Assembly (NCBI RefSeq): GCF_023701695.1
Contig: NZ_JAJOZC010000001.1
Coordinates: 4,401,894-4,465,893 of the forward strand
Length of the DNA: 64,000 nucleotides
Source of the DNA: Streptomyces sp. RKAG290
GTDB lineage: Bacteria > Actinomycetota > Actinomycetes > Streptomycetales > Streptomycetaceae
Direction of reading: 5' to 3'
Shown here: piece after piece, positions 53,122 to 62,555 of the stretch
Layout of the letters: every line of letters starts with the position of its first letter
How positions within the stretch are numbered: position 1 is the stretch's first letter
Made by a program: the position numbers and the translations under genes
The notes under the pieces: model-generated
What the model was told of the DNA's origin: nothing
Database searches by the model: none
Seen by the model: the letters and a program-made list of their open reading frames with translations, nothing else

Positions 53122-54540
53122 TTACTGCTTGCACAGGTCGGTCGCGGCGTTGTTGCCCGAATAGGTGGGCGTGGGGCTGGGACCAGGAGCGCCGGACGCC
53201 CCGCCGGACCTGCTGTCCTTGTCTTCATCCTGTGAATGTTCCGAGCCCTCCCCGTTGCCGGTGTTCTTGCCGTCGTCGCCGTTGAGCTGATCCGCCGGAA
53301 CAACTGCGAGCGGCTCGTCGTCGCGCAATTGCTTGAAGAGCTTGTTCGCGGCGGGTTGTACGAGTTCATCCCGGTTCGGGTTGGGCCGGTACGGCTGCCG
53401 CGGGACGGTCAGGAACTGAACCTTCTCGGTCGGTACGTTGCGCATGCCGCGTACCAGCTCGTAGAGGTCCTTCAGGCTGTCCAGCCCCGGGTCGGTGGTC
53501 AGCGCCTTCGTCGCCGCGTCCAGCACCGGGTAGAGCCGGGTCGGGTTCAGGAGCACGCCGTTGCTCTGCACCTTGTTGACCAGCGCGCCCAGGAACTGCT
53601 GCTGGCGGTCCATCCGTTCGGTGTCACTGCCGTTGCCGATTGACTTCCGGGCCCGCACGTAGCCGAGCGCCTCCTCGCCGTCGAGCTTCTGGCGGCCCGC
53701 CGGGAGCTTGAGGTGCGCGGCGGAGTCGTTGATCGGCTCCTTGAGACAGATCTGGACGCCGTTCACCGCGTCGACCATGTCCTTGAAGCCGTTGAAGTCG
53801 ACGACCATGTAGTGGTCGATGCGGATGCCGGTCATCTTCTCGACGGTACGGATGGTGCAGGCGGTTCCACCGAACTCGAAAGCCCAGTTGAACTGGCCGA
53901 ATTGCGGCTTGCTGGCGGTCTTGTCCGGCTTGTGGCAGGACGGGATGTTCGCCATCAGGTCCCGCGGGATGGACATCGCGGTGGCGCTCTTCCGGTTCGC
54001 GGCCAGGTGCAGCAGGATCGTGGTGTCCGAGCGCTGGCTGCCGCCGTCGTCGCGGCCGTACTTGCGGTTGTCCCCGGCCCGGCTGTCGGAGCCGATGAGC
54101 AGGATGTTCTCCGCGTTGTGGACGACGGACGCGGGCCGCTCCTTCTCGTACGCCTTGAGTTCGGCGGCCGCGGAGGTGTCCGTCCGGATGTTGCCGTCGA
54201 GCTTCTTGTACAGCCACCAGCCGACGCCCGCGGCGACGAGCACGACGAACGAGGCACCGAGCGCGGTCCAACGCAGCCAGTGCCGCTTGCGCTTGACGGT
54301 GATGTCGATGGTCGGGCCCGGCCGGGAGCCCCCGGGCTGCGGTTCGTCCGAGGCGTGCGAAGGTCCGCCGCCCGGCCCGTCGCCCGATCCGCTGCGCGTC
54401 TCACCGCCAGGGGCGCTCTGCGGGGTGTCCTTCTCCCCGCGCTCCTCACCGGTCGACCCGTCCGGCGTCTGGTCCTCGCCCGCGGCCGAGTCGTCGGGGT
54501 CGGCCGGCGTGCCGGCACTTTCGGTCACGTCTGCGTCCAT
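53122..54540 (-). CDS. LCP family protein
   Basis: The 472-aa product has an acidic Ser/Gly-rich cytoplasmic region (1-85), a TM helix (TALGASFVVLVAAGVGWWLY) and the LCP domain (ILLIGSDSRAGDNRKYGRDD, ATAMSIPRDLMANIPSCHKP, HYMVVDFNGFKDMVDAVNGV, LGYVRARKSIGNGSDTERMD). The C-terminus is a Ser/Asp/Gly linker ending DLCKQ, without LytR_C. ATG at 54540. It is the most upstream of three tandem LCP genes and probably acts in attaching wall glycopolymers. Confidence 0.93.
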   Translation of the reverse strand: MDADVTESAGTPADPDDSAAGEDQTPDGSTGEERGEKDTPQSAPGGETRSGSGDGPGGGPSHASDEPQPGGSRPGPTIDITVKRKRHWLRWTALGASFVVLVAAGVGWWLYKKLDGNIRTDTSAAAELKAYEKERPASVVHNAENILLIGSDSRAGDNRKYGRDDGGSQRSDTTILLHLAANRKSATAMSIPRDLMANIPSCHKPDKTASKPQFGQFNWAFEFGGTACTIRTVEKMTGIRIDHYMVVDFNGFKDMVDAVNGVQICLKEPINDSAAHLKLPAGRQKLDGEEALGYVRARKSIGNGSDTERMDRQQQFLGALVNKVQSNGVLLNPTRLYPVLDAATKALTTDPGLDSLKDLYELVRGMRNVPTEKVQFLTVPRQPYRPNPNRDELVQPAANKLFKQLRDDEPLAVVPADQLNGDDGKNTGNGEGSEHSQDEDKDSRSGGASGAPGPSPTPTYSGNNAATDLCKQ

Positions 54541-54821
54541 CCTTCACGTTCGGCAGCGCACTGGGGCCGCCGGTTGCAGAAGTAGACGGCTGAACCTCAC
54601 GCTTGGTTGTGCCTTGAGTGGTCTGTACCGCAGATCATGTACCGGAGTTGACGTTCAGCCGGGAGGGCTCGGCCCACGCTGGGCCGGACGGGTGTCCCTC
54701 GGACCGCTTGTCGTACCGCGCTGTCGACCGGGACCGGGGCCGACCGCATGGCCGTCCGGACGGGGCCGGCGCCCGGTGAACGCAGGGTGTGCCGCGTGGG
54801 CGCGAGGCGGGCGCCCGGCCG

Positions 54822-55571
54822 TCACACGGTGCGGGTGACGCGCTCGCTCTCGACGCGCTGGGCCAGCTTGTCCTCACCCAGCTGCCCGAGGTGCCGGCAC
54901 AGGACCACGGACCCCCCGGTCGCCAGCGGCGCGAAGAGCCCCGCGCTGAGGCCGTCCCAGGTGTCGTACGTCCGCCCCGAGAGCAGCCGCGACCCGTCGC
55001 CCAGGCCCAGCGCGGCACCGTCCTCGCGGGCCCGCGCGACCAGCTGCGCCGAGGTGAGCGCGACCTCGCCCACGGCCAGCGCCGGGGCATCCGGGTCGAC
55101 CGGCGCGAACGGGACGAACCTGTCGCCCTGCCCCGGCACCTCCACGGCGTAGTCCGCGAATCCCTCGGGCGGCTGCGGGAACCTGCCGCCCATCGGGCGC
55201 AGCGCCAGCGCGATCCGCTCACCGCTGCAGGCCCGTGCGGCCTCCAGCGTGTCCGGACCGGTGACGACGAGATCGGCGGCGGCGGGGTCGCCCTGCACAT
55301 CGACGACGACGCCGACCGAGGAGCAGGCGAGCAGCCAGACGGCGGACTGCCAGTGCGCGGGCAGCAGCAGCGCGAGCCGGTCGCCGGGCTCCGCGGCCAG
55401 GTCGCCCTGCAACAGGTTGGCGGTCTTGGCCACCCAATTGGCGAAGGTGGCCACGGACAGTTCGACGCGCTCTCCGGTGGCGTCGTCGTAGAAAGTGACC
55501 ATGGGGCGGGCCGGGTCCGCGGCAAGCGCGGAACGCAGCAGGTCGGCAGGGGTGCGGTCGCTGGCGTTCAT
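54822..55571 (-). CDS. TIGR03089-family protein (short AMP-ligase-like)
   Basis: The 249-aa product resembles the N-terminal part of AMP-binding (acyl-CoA synthetase-like) enzymes: MVTFYDDATGERVELSVATF, ANWVAKTANLLQGDLAAEPG and ALLLPAHWQSAVWLLACSS. It lacks the adenylate-forming P-loop (usually TSGTTGxPK) and the C-terminal domain. Actinobacteria conserve this truncated family; its activity is unknown to me. ATG 55571 has no strong Shine-Dalgarno. It is divergent from the secreted amidase. Confidence 0.85.
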   Translation of the reverse strand: MNASDRTPADLLRSALAADPARPMVTFYDDATGERVELSVATFANWVAKTANLLQGDLAAEPGDRLALLLPAHWQSAVWLLACSSVGVVVDVQGDPAAADLVVTGPDTLEAARACSGERIALALRPMGGRFPQPPEGFADYAVEVPGQGDRFVPFAPVDPDAPALAVGEVALTSAQLVARAREDGAALGLGDGSRLLSGRTYDTWDGLSAGLFAPLATGGSVVLCRHLGQLGEDKLAQRVESERVTRTV

Positions 55572-55709
55572 CCGCGCAAGGGTACGCGGCGGTGGCGGGC
55601 CGGACCGGGCACAGCGGGTGCCTGGTACACCGGTTCGGCAGACGGGCCGTCAATTGCCCGGCGAAACACCGGTCGCCGGAGTTGTCCGGTTGTGCCCAGG
55701 ATCATTTGT

Positions 55710-57034
55710 ATGCGTGCCTTCATTGCATCCTCCATCGGTGTCACCTGTGCGGCAGCTCTCGTACTGCCGCTCGCCGCGCCCGCGGGCGCCGCCTCCGACG
55801 CCCCCGCCCATCCGACCGCCACGGACCAACGGTCCGCCGAGGCCTCCGAGCCCGCCCAGCTGCCCGGCTCGACGCAGTCCCTGGCCCTGTCCCCCTGTCC
55901 ACCGCCTCCGCACGGGCCACCGACGCACCCGCCGCCGCAGCCGCCGGGCAGGGGCTGGCGGAGCGCGACGTCCACCCGTTCTCCATGGTCGGCGTCGTCT
56001 GGGACGACGTGGACGCCGAACTCCACGGCACCGCCCAGGTCCGCACCCGCGCCACCGGCACCGGCCGCTGGTCCGGCTGGCAGGAGCTGGAGACGCACAA
56101 CGCCGAACACTCCGCCGACCCCGGCACCGCCGAACGCGACTCGGGCGCCGCCCGGGGCTCCACCGCCCCGCTCTGGGTCGGCGCCTCCGACGGCGTGCAG
56201 GTCCGGGTGCGCCCCGAGGCCCCCGACACCAGGGACGCCGAGACCTCCGTACCGCTGCCCGGCGGCCTGCACCTCGAACTGGTCGACCCCGGCGCGGACC
56301 CGCAGGAGACCCCCGCCACCGGTGCCGCCGGCGCCGACCGCACCGCCCGGCAGGGTGCCGCAGCGCTCCCCGCCCTGGGCAGGTCCGCCACCGACGCGGC
56401 CGCCGGCTACGCGCCGGGCGCCAAGCCGTACATCGGACCCCGCCCGCGGATCATCACCCGCAAGGGCTGGGGCGCCGACGAGAAGCTCCGCGAGCGCACC
56501 TTCGCGTACACCAAGACCGTCAAGGCGGCCTTCATCCACCACAGCGCCACCGGCAACAACTACAAGTGCTCCCAGGCGCCCTCGGTGCTGCGCGGCATCT
56601 ACCGCTACCACGTCAAGAGCAGCGGCTGGCGGGACATCGGCTACAACTTCGCCGTCGACAGGTGCGGAAACATCTACGAGGGCCGGGCCGGCGGTGTGAC
56701 GAAGGCCGTCATGGGCGCGCACACCCTCGGCTTCAACACCAACACCATGGGCATCGCGGTGCTCGGGACCTTCACCAACTCGACCCCGCCCGCCGCAGCC
56801 GTCAACGCCGTCGCGAAGCTCACGGCCTGGAAGCTCGGCCTGTTCGGCGCCAACCCGAAGGGCAAGGTGACGCTCACCTCGGGCGGCAGCAACAAGTACA
56901 AGAAGGGCAAGAAGGTCAAACTGAACGTCATTTCCGGCCACCGGGACGGATTCGCAACCGAATGCCCCGGAGCACGTCTCTACAAGAAGCTCGGCACGGC
57001 ACGGACCAGCTCGGCCCGGCTCCAGGGCCGCTGA
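55710..57034 (+). CDS. Secreted PGRP-type N-acetylmuramoyl-L-alanine amidase, frameshifted as sequenced
   Basis: ATG 55710 gives a signal peptide (MRAFIASSIGVTCAAALVLP, cleavage after AGAA). The frame breaks at the C5 run 55891-55895; one extra C restores SLALSPLSTASARATDAPAA and a 441-aa protein. The C-terminal Amidase_2/PGRP domain has Zn ligands in AAFIHHSATGNNYKC and ISGHRDGFATECPG, plus RDIGYNFAVDRCGNIYEGR. It cleaves the MurNAc-L-Ala bond of peptidoglycan. The middle region (about 95-235) is a conserved beta-rich segment (FSMVGVVWDDVDAELHGTAQ). Confidence 0.88.
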
Positions 57035-57130
57035 CGGGGAAGGAGCCGAACGGCGCCGACGGCGCCCGGGGCCTGCTGCGGGCTGCTGACCGAAGGACAC
57101 CCCCTCCGGTCTGCATACACTGGCCAGCCC

Positions 57131-57296
57131 AAGAAGCTGTTGTCCGATCTCCGCTGGGCGCGGGACGCCTGGCACGGCCGCTCGCGGCGTTGCCGGAGTG
57201 CCCGAATGGCTCCGCCATGAGGACACTCCGGCGCCTTGCGATCGACCGCGCCGGACGCCCCGCGCTGATCCAGCGGAGATCGGACAACAGCTTCTT
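57131..57296 (+). repeat. 166-base inverted-repeat element upstream of the nucleotidyltransferase gene
   Basis: The outer arms are 27 bases and perfect: AAGAAGCTGTTGTCCGATCT plus CCGCTGG at 57131-57157 and the exact complement at 57270-57296. Inner pairing is imperfect up to GCCGGAGTG (57192-57200)/CACTCCGGC (57224-57232) around a 23-base loop. It ends 37 bases before the GTG of the next gene. It could be a structured leader (attenuator) or a small MITE-like insertion. Confidence 0.8.
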
Positions 57297-57333
57297 ACCA
57301 GGCCCGGCCCCAGCAGGAAGCAGAGACAGTGCT

Positions 57334-58425
57334 GTGACAGAGGCAAAAGAAGCGATTCTCCTGGTCGGCGGCAAGGGGACCCGGCTGCGCCCACTCACGG
57401 TGCACACGCCGAAACCCATGGTTCCGGCGGCAGGCGTCCCCTTCCTCACGCACCAGCTGGCGCGTGCCCGGGCGGCCGGGGTCGAGCACATCGTCCTCGC
57501 GACGTCGTACCTGGCGGAGGTCTTCGAGCCGTACTTCGGCGACGGCTCGGAGCTCGGCCTCCACATCGAGTACGTCACCGAACGTGAACCGCTCGGCACC
57601 GGCGGCGCCATCCGCAACGTCGCGCAGCGGCTCACCTCCGGTCCGGACGAACCGGTGCTCATCTTCAACGGCGACATCCTCACCGGACTCGACATCCGGG
57701 CGCTGGTCACCTCGCACGCCGACTCCGGAGCGGACGTCTCGCTCCACCTCACCCGGGTCGACGATCCGCGCGCCTTCGGCCTCGTCCCCACGGACGACAG
57801 CGGTCGCGTCACCGCGTTCCTGGAGAAGCCGCAGACCCCCGAAGAGATCGTCACCGACCAGGTCAACGCGGGGGCGTACATCTTCCGCCGGTCGGTCATC
57901 GACACCATCCCGGCCGGCCGGCCGGTCTCGGTCGAGCGCGAGACCTTCCCCGGACTGCTCGCCTCCGGCGCGCATCTGCAGGGCATGGTCGACTCCACGT
58001 ACTGGCTGGATCTCGGCACTCCACAGGCCTTCATACGCGGCTCGGCCGACCTGGTCCTGGGCCGCGCCCCCTCCCCGGCCGTCCCCGGGCGGTGCGGCGA
58101 CCGGCTCGTGATGCCGACCGCCACCGTCGCCCCCGACGCCAAACTCTCCGGCGGTACGGTCATCGGCGCCGACGCCGTCATCGGCGCCGGCGCGAGGATC
58201 GAGGGCTCCACCGTGCTGGCGGGCGCGGTCGTCGAACCGGGGGCCGTGATCACGGACTCCCTGGTCGGAGCAGGTGCCCGAGTGGGCAGCCGGACCGTGC
58301 TGGTGGGCGCCGTCATCGGCGACGGGGCCAAGGTCGGCGCCGACAACGAACTGCGCGACGGCATCCGGATCTGGTGCGGGGCGCACCTGCCGGCCGCGTC
58401 CGTGCGGTTCTCCTCGGACGAATGA
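57334..58425 (+). CDS. Sugar-1-phosphate nucleotidyltransferase (mannose-1-phosphate guanylyltransferase-like)
   Basis: The 363-aa product has the nucleotidyltransferase signature AILLVGGKGTRLRPLTVHTP, metal-site Asp in LIFNGDILTGLD, sugar-binding EKPQTPEEIVTDQVNAGAYI and a C-terminal left-handed beta-helix of hexapeptide repeats (GGTVIGADAVIGAGARIEGS). Relatives make GDP-mannose or related sugars for glycoproteins and wall polymers. The GTG at 57334 begins the conserved region; an upstream in-frame ATG (57217) would read through the inverted repeat. It fits the surrounding LCP and glycosyltransferase genes. Confidence 0.92.
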   Translation: MTEAKEAILLVGGKGTRLRPLTVHTPKPMVPAAGVPFLTHQLARARAAGVEHIVLATSYLAEVFEPYFGDGSELGLHIEYVTEREPLGTGGAIRNVAQRLTSGPDEPVLIFNGDILTGLDIRALVTSHADSGADVSLHLTRVDDPRAFGLVPTDDSGRVTAFLEKPQTPEEIVTDQVNAGAYIFRRSVIDTIPAGRPVSVERETFPGLLASGAHLQGMVDSTYWLDLGTPQAFIRGSADLVLGRAPSPAVPGRCGDRLVMPTATVAPDAKLSGGTVIGADAVIGAGARIEGSTVLAGAVVEPGAVITDSLVGAGARVGSRTVLVGAVIGDGAKVGADNELRDGIRIWCGAHLPAASVRFSSDE

Positions 58426-58515
58426 CCGGGGCGATCCGCTCCTCGTAGGACAGCCCGACTGGCCGGAATCAGCCGTACCCTCGACAGGCACCCCCGACTA
58501 CCGAGGACCTCACCC

Positions 58516-59496
58516 GTGGCAGGACGATTCGCTCCCCGCAGCGCCCCGCGCGCGGCCGTCCCGCGCCAGGCGACGACGCCCGCACCGGCGGCGCTCACCC
58601 GCGTCTGGACCCCGCCGGGCCCGCTCGACCTGCGGCTCGTCCTCGGACCGCTGCGCCGCGGCCCCGCCGACCCCACCTTCCGGATGTCCGCGGACGGCTC
58701 CGTCCGGCGGGCCACCCGCACCCCCGCGGGCCCCGGCACGCTCCACGTCGTCGCCCGCGAAGGCCGGATCGAGGCGGCTGCCTGGGGCCCCGGCGCGGCC
58801 TGGCTGCTGGACCAGCTGCCGACGCTGCTGGGCGCGGCGGACGAACCGCACGCGTTCACCCCGCGCCACCGCCTGCTCGCGGTGACGCACCACCGCAGAC
58901 CGGGGCTGCGGCTGCTGCGCACCGGACTGGTGATGGAGTCCCTGATCCCGTCGGTCCTGGAGCAGAAGGTCACCACGGACGAGGCGTACCGCGCCTGGCG
59001 GCTGCTGGTCCGCAAGTACGGGGAGCCGGCGCCCGGCCCGCAGGAGTACGGCCTCTACGTCATGCCGGATGCCCGCACCTGGTCCCTGATCCCGTCCTGG
59101 GAGTGGCACGGCGCGGGCGTCGACAGCAAGCGCTCGGCGACGATCCTGCGCGCGGTCCGGGTGGCCCGCCGCATGGAGGAGGCGGCCGCCATGGAACTGA
59201 CCGAGGCGATGGCCCGGCTCCAGGTGATCCCGGGCATCGGCCCCTGGACGGCCGCCGAGACCCTGCAGCGGTCCAACGGCGCCCCGGACGCGGTGACGGT
59301 CGGCGACTACCACCTGCCCGGCATCGTCGGCCACGCACTGGCCGGCAACCGGAACGCCGATGACGAGGAGATGCTGGCCCTGCTGGCCCCGTACGCCGGC
59401 CAACGCCACCGGGCGACACGTCTGATCATGCTCTCCGGCAACACCCCGCCCCGCCACGCCCCGCGTATGCAACCGCGCAACATCGCGAGCCTGTGA
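58516..59496 (+). CDS. DNA-3-methyladenine glycosylase/AlkA-like HhH-GPD protein
   Basis: The 326-aa product has an AlkA-type HhH-GPD domain: SLIPSVLEQKVTTDEAYRAW, the hairpin RLQVIPGIGPWTAAETLQRS and the catalytic-Asp region APDAVTVGDYHLPGI. It excises alkylated bases in base excision repair. The GTG start (58516) has GAGGACCTCACCC upstream. The first 30 residues are basic and Pro/Ala-rich, atypical of AlkA. It is not clearly linked to its neighbours. Confidence 0.88.
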   Translation: MAGRFAPRSAPRAAVPRQATTPAPAALTRVWTPPGPLDLRLVLGPLRRGPADPTFRMSADGSVRRATRTPAGPGTLHVVAREGRIEAAAWGPGAAWLLDQLPTLLGAADEPHAFTPRHRLLAVTHHRRPGLRLLRTGLVMESLIPSVLEQKVTTDEAYRAWRLLVRKYGEPAPGPQEYGLYVMPDARTWSLIPSWEWHGAGVDSKRSATILRAVRVARRMEEAAAMELTEAMARLQVIPGIGPWTAAETLQRSNGAPDAVTVGDYHLPGIVGHALAGNRNADDEEMLALLAPYAGQRHRATRLIMLSGNTPPRHAPRMQPRNIASL

Positions 59497-59526
59497 CGCG
59501 AACCCGGCCCCGCCCGGCGCGCTTCG

Positions 59527-59568
59527 GCCCGTCCGGCGACTGAGGACCTGGGTCCGGGGCGGAGCCCC
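59527..59568 (+). repeat. Copy of the dispersed intergenic element with hairpin
   Basis: GCCCGTCCGGCGACTGAGGA-C (59527-59547) matches the elements at 2.7, 3.1 and 22.2 kb with one change. CGGGGC/GCCCCG (59554-59568) forms a hairpin just after it, between convergent genes. Confidence 0.8.
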
Positions 59569-59582
59569 GAAACCCACGCCCC

Positions 59583-60898
59583 TCAGCGCACCGTGACGAA
59601 CTCCTCCGCACCCCGCGCCCCCGAGCCGGAGGCGTCACCGCCGCCCGGCCCACGGCCACCGCTCCCAGCGGATCCCAGGACGAGGGCAGCTCCAGCACCT
59701 CGCGCACGACATCGCGGCAGAACATCGTCGAGGACACCCACGCCGACCCCAGCCGCTCACCCGCCAGCGCCACCAGGAAGTTCTGGATGCCGGCGCCCGC
59801 GGCGACCACGAACATCTCGCGTTCCGCCGCGTCCCGCCGCTCGTCCCCGTAGGTGTGGGAGCCGTCCATCACCAGGCACGGAACCACCAGATACGGCGCC
59901 CGGCGCAGCACGTCGCCCCGCCGCACCCGCTTGGCGACCGACTCCTCGCTCCTGCCGTCCCGCCGCAGGTCCGCGATCCAGGCATCCCGCATCGCGTCCA
60001 GCAGCCGGGTCCGCGAGTCCGGCGACTCCAGCAGGACGAACCGCCACGGCGTCGTGTGATGCGGCGCCGGCGCCGTCACCGCCGCGGCCACGGCCCGCCG
60101 CACGGCTCCCGGGTCCACCGGCTCGTCGGTGAACTCGCGCACTGTCCGCCGCTGGGTCACCGCCTCCCGTACCGCCTCGGACGTGCCCAGCCGGAACATG
60201 TCGTCGGCCGCGACCCGCACCATCGCGCGGGCGCCGCCGGCGTCCGCCGGGTCCACGACATGGCCGAGCCCGCGCACCACCGCGACCGGCAGCCCGTCCG
60301 CCTTGCCCTTGACCAGGTCACCGGCCGAGGCCAGCTCGTCCGCGGTGGCGACCACGGTCGCGCTCAGCGGATTGCCGTGCGCGTCGCTCCCGCCCCGCAG
60401 GTCGTCCAGCACCCGCACCCCGGCCGCCCCGATCGCGACATCGGTCAGCCCGTTGCGCCACGGCCGCCCGAAGGTGTCCGTGACGACGACGCCGACCTCG
60501 ACGCCGAGGGTGTCCCGCAGGCCCTCGCGGATCGCCCGGGCCGACGCGTCGGGGTCCTCGGGCAGCAGCAGGACCGTTCCGGCGGGGGTGTTGGAGGCGT
60601 CGACCCCGGCCGCGGCCATCACCAGGCCCTGCCGGTTCTCGACGATCCGCAGCGTGCCGCGCCGCGCCACCACCCGTACCGTCTCGGCGTCGATCGCCGC
60701 CTCCCGGTCGGTGGCCTCGACGATCCGGCCCTCCGCCTTGGAGACGATCTTCGAGGTGACGAGCAGCACGTCGCCGTCGGCCAGACCGGGCTCGGTGGCG
60801 GCGATCAGCTTCGCGAGATCGTCCCCGGCCCGCACCTCGGGCATTCCGGGCAGTGCCCACACCCGGTACGAGGGCGCGGCGTCCGGGGCGGCGCTCAT
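59583..60898 (-). CDS. fbiB: Bifunctional F420-0:gamma-glutamyl ligase / FMN reductase, frameshifted at the 3' end
   Basis: FbiB adds glutamates to F420-0 and, through its nitroreductase-like half, matures the deazaflavin. The N-terminal CofE-like domain (about 10-240) has DVLLVTSKIVSKAEGR, VVVTDTFGRPWRNGLTDVAI and SATVVATADELASAGDLVKG. The C-terminal domain (about 250-430) has RRTVREFTDEPVDPGAVRRA and AAGAGIQNFLVALAGERLGS. The frame is lost at the C5 run 59618-59622; one extra base gives PARGARGAEEFVTVR and a stop at 59583 (438 aa). It overlaps fbiA by ATGA (60895-60898). Confidence 0.93.
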
Positions 60899-61851
60899 GC
60901 CCGTACCTCCTCGGCGAGGGCCAGTGCCTGCCGCGCCATCTCGGCCGTGGCGGCGACGTCGGTCATCATCAGCGGTACGCAGCGGCAGCGGATACCCGCG
61001 GACTCCACCTCGTCGACCGCGCCCGCGTCCACGGTGTCGACGAGCCAGCCGTCGAGCAGCCCGGAGCCGTAGTGCTGTGCGACCGCGGCGGCCGTCGACT
61101 CGACGCCCACCGCGGCGAGCACCTTGTCGGCCATCCCGCGCACCGGCGCGTCACCGACGATGGGGGAGAGGCCCACGACCGGCACCCCGGCCTCGGCGAT
61201 GGCTTCCCGGATGCCGGGCACGGCGAGGATGGTGCCGACGGACACGACCGGGTTCGACGGCGGGAAGATGATGACGTCGGCCTCGGCGATCGCCTCCAGG
61301 ACGCCGGGCGCCGGCTTGGCCTGCTCGGCACCGACGGGCACGATCGCCTGGGCCGGGACGGAGGCGCGCAGCTTCACCCAGTACTCCTGGAAGTGAATGG
61401 CTCTGCTCTCGCCGTCGACATCGACCGCCACATGCGTCTCGACCCGGTCGTCGGACATCGGCAGCAGCCGGACCCCCGGCTTCCAGCGCGCACAGAGCGC
61501 CTCCGTGACGGCGCTCAGCGGGTAGCCCGCGCCGAGCATCTGCGTCCGGACGATATGGGTCGCGAAGTCACGGTCGCCGAGCCCGAACCACTCCGGGCCC
61601 ACGCCGTACGCCGCGAGTTCCTCCTTGACCTGGAAGCTCTCGTCGGTACGGCCCCAGCCCTGGTCCTCGTTGATGCCACCGCCGAGGGTGTACATCACGG
61701 TGTCGAGGTCGGGGCAGACCTTGAGCCCGAACAGATGGATGTCGTCACCGGTGTTGCCGATCACCGTGATGTCCGCGTCGGGCGCGGCCTCCTTGAGGCC
61801 ACGCAGGAAACGAGCACCACCGATACCGCCGGCCAGAACCACAATGCGCAT
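60895..61851 (-). CDS. fbiA: 2-phospho-L-lactate transferase (CofD/FbiA)
   Basis: FbiA transfers the phospho-lactyl-type group from the guanylylated precursor to FO, giving F420-0 (or its dehydro form in actinobacteria). The 318-aa product has VLAGGIGGARFLRGLKEAAP, ITVIGNTGDDIHLFGLKVCP, DTVMYTLGGGINEDQGWGRT and VIIFPPSNPVVSVGTILAVP. Its 3' end overlaps fbiB. F420 serves many redox enzymes in Streptomyces, including some in antibiotic synthesis. It leads the fbiAB operon. Confidence 0.95.
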   Translation of the reverse strand: MRIVVLAGGIGGARFLRGLKEAAPDADITVIGNTGDDIHLFGLKVCPDLDTVMYTLGGGINEDQGWGRTDESFQVKEELAAYGVGPEWFGLGDRDFATHIVRTQMLGAGYPLSAVTEALCARWKPGVRLLPMSDDRVETHVAVDVDGESRAIHFQEYWVKLRASVPAQAIVPVGAEQAKPAPGVLEAIAEADVIIFPPSNPVVSVGTILAVPGIREAIAEAGVPVVGLSPIVGDAPVRGMADKVLAAVGVESTAAAVAQHYGSGLLDGWLVDTVDAGAVDEVESAGIRCRCVPLMMTDVAATAEMARQALALAEEVRA

Positions 61852-61895
61852 GCGGACAGTTTGTCAGGCGGAGCCCGGTGGACGTCGGCGGGCCG

Positions 61896-62408
61896 TCAGA
61901 CCGTGGCGCCGGCCGGAACGCACTGGGTGGCGTGCATCGGCATGTCGGTCAGGCCGGGGTAGTAGACGTGCAGGCTGACGGCCGGTTCGAGGGAGGCGTT
62001 GACCACCTCGTGGGCGTAGCCGGGTGCGAAGACGCGCTGGGCACCGGCGCCCAGGGTCCGCTTGCCGCGGTCCGTACGCTCGGTCAGTTCGCCTTCCAGC
62101 ACGGTCAGTACGCCGGAGGACAGGCCGTGGTCGTGCAGGCCGCTGCCCTGGCCGGGGACCCAGCTGAGCAGCCAGACCTCGTAGCCGAGCGGGGTCGCGT
62201 GGGCTTCGGGGACGGTGTGCAGCCGGTGGTACCAGCGGCTGGTGGCGTCGTACTGGACGAGCGGGGCCCACCTGGCGCGGTCGTCGGCGATGCTGCGTGC
62301 GAGCCCGACGAACTCCGCCACGGTGGTGGGGTGCTCACGGGCGGGGCGCAGCAGGTGCTGGACCTCGAGGAGGTCGCCGGCGATCTGGAGGTCGCTGTCG
62401 CTGTTCAT
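61896..62408 (-). CDS. Cysteine dioxygenase (type I)
   Basis: CDO oxidises L-cysteine to cysteine sulfinate with O2 and Fe(II). The 170-aa cupin has the metal His ligands in GSGLHDHGLSSGVL (H92, H94) and APGYAHEVVNASL (H133), and SLHVYYPG near the active-site Tyr. The Cys of the animal Cys-Tyr crosslink is absent, as in many bacterial CDOs. ATG 62408 has GAGGAACCACC upstream. A short Cys-rich leader gene precedes it by about 150 bases, suggesting cysteine-responsive control. A mercapto-acid dioxygenase role is the alternative. Confidence 0.9.
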   Translation of the reverse strand: MNSDSDLQIAGDLLEVQHLLRPAREHPTTVAEFVGLARSIADDRARWAPLVQYDATSRWYHRLHTVPEAHATPLGYEVWLLSWVPGQGSGLHDHGLSSGVLTVLEGELTERTDRGKRTLGAGAQRVFAPGYAHEVVNASLEPAVSLHVYYPGLTDMPMHATQCVPAGATV

Positions 62409-62555
62409 GGGTGCGGTGGTTCCTCGGCATGGGGTGCAGTACGGATGCAGGGGTGTCGCGAGGACCGGAGGGACCGGGTGGCCGCGGGCCGCGAAGGCCG
62501 CATGGGGAGGGTCCGGGGGTCCGGGATGAGCTGGGTCCGGCTGGAGCGCGAAGGC

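Noticed and set aside
57206..57220. Mini-gene MAPP-stop in the loop of the 166-base hairpin
   Set aside because: No ribosome site and too short to support; it is inside an inverted repeat where sequence is constrained by pairing.
57217..57333. Extended N-terminus of the nucleotidyltransferase from ATG 57217
   Set aside because: It would translate one arm of the inverted repeat. The conserved protein begins at the GTG 57334 or within a few residues of it.
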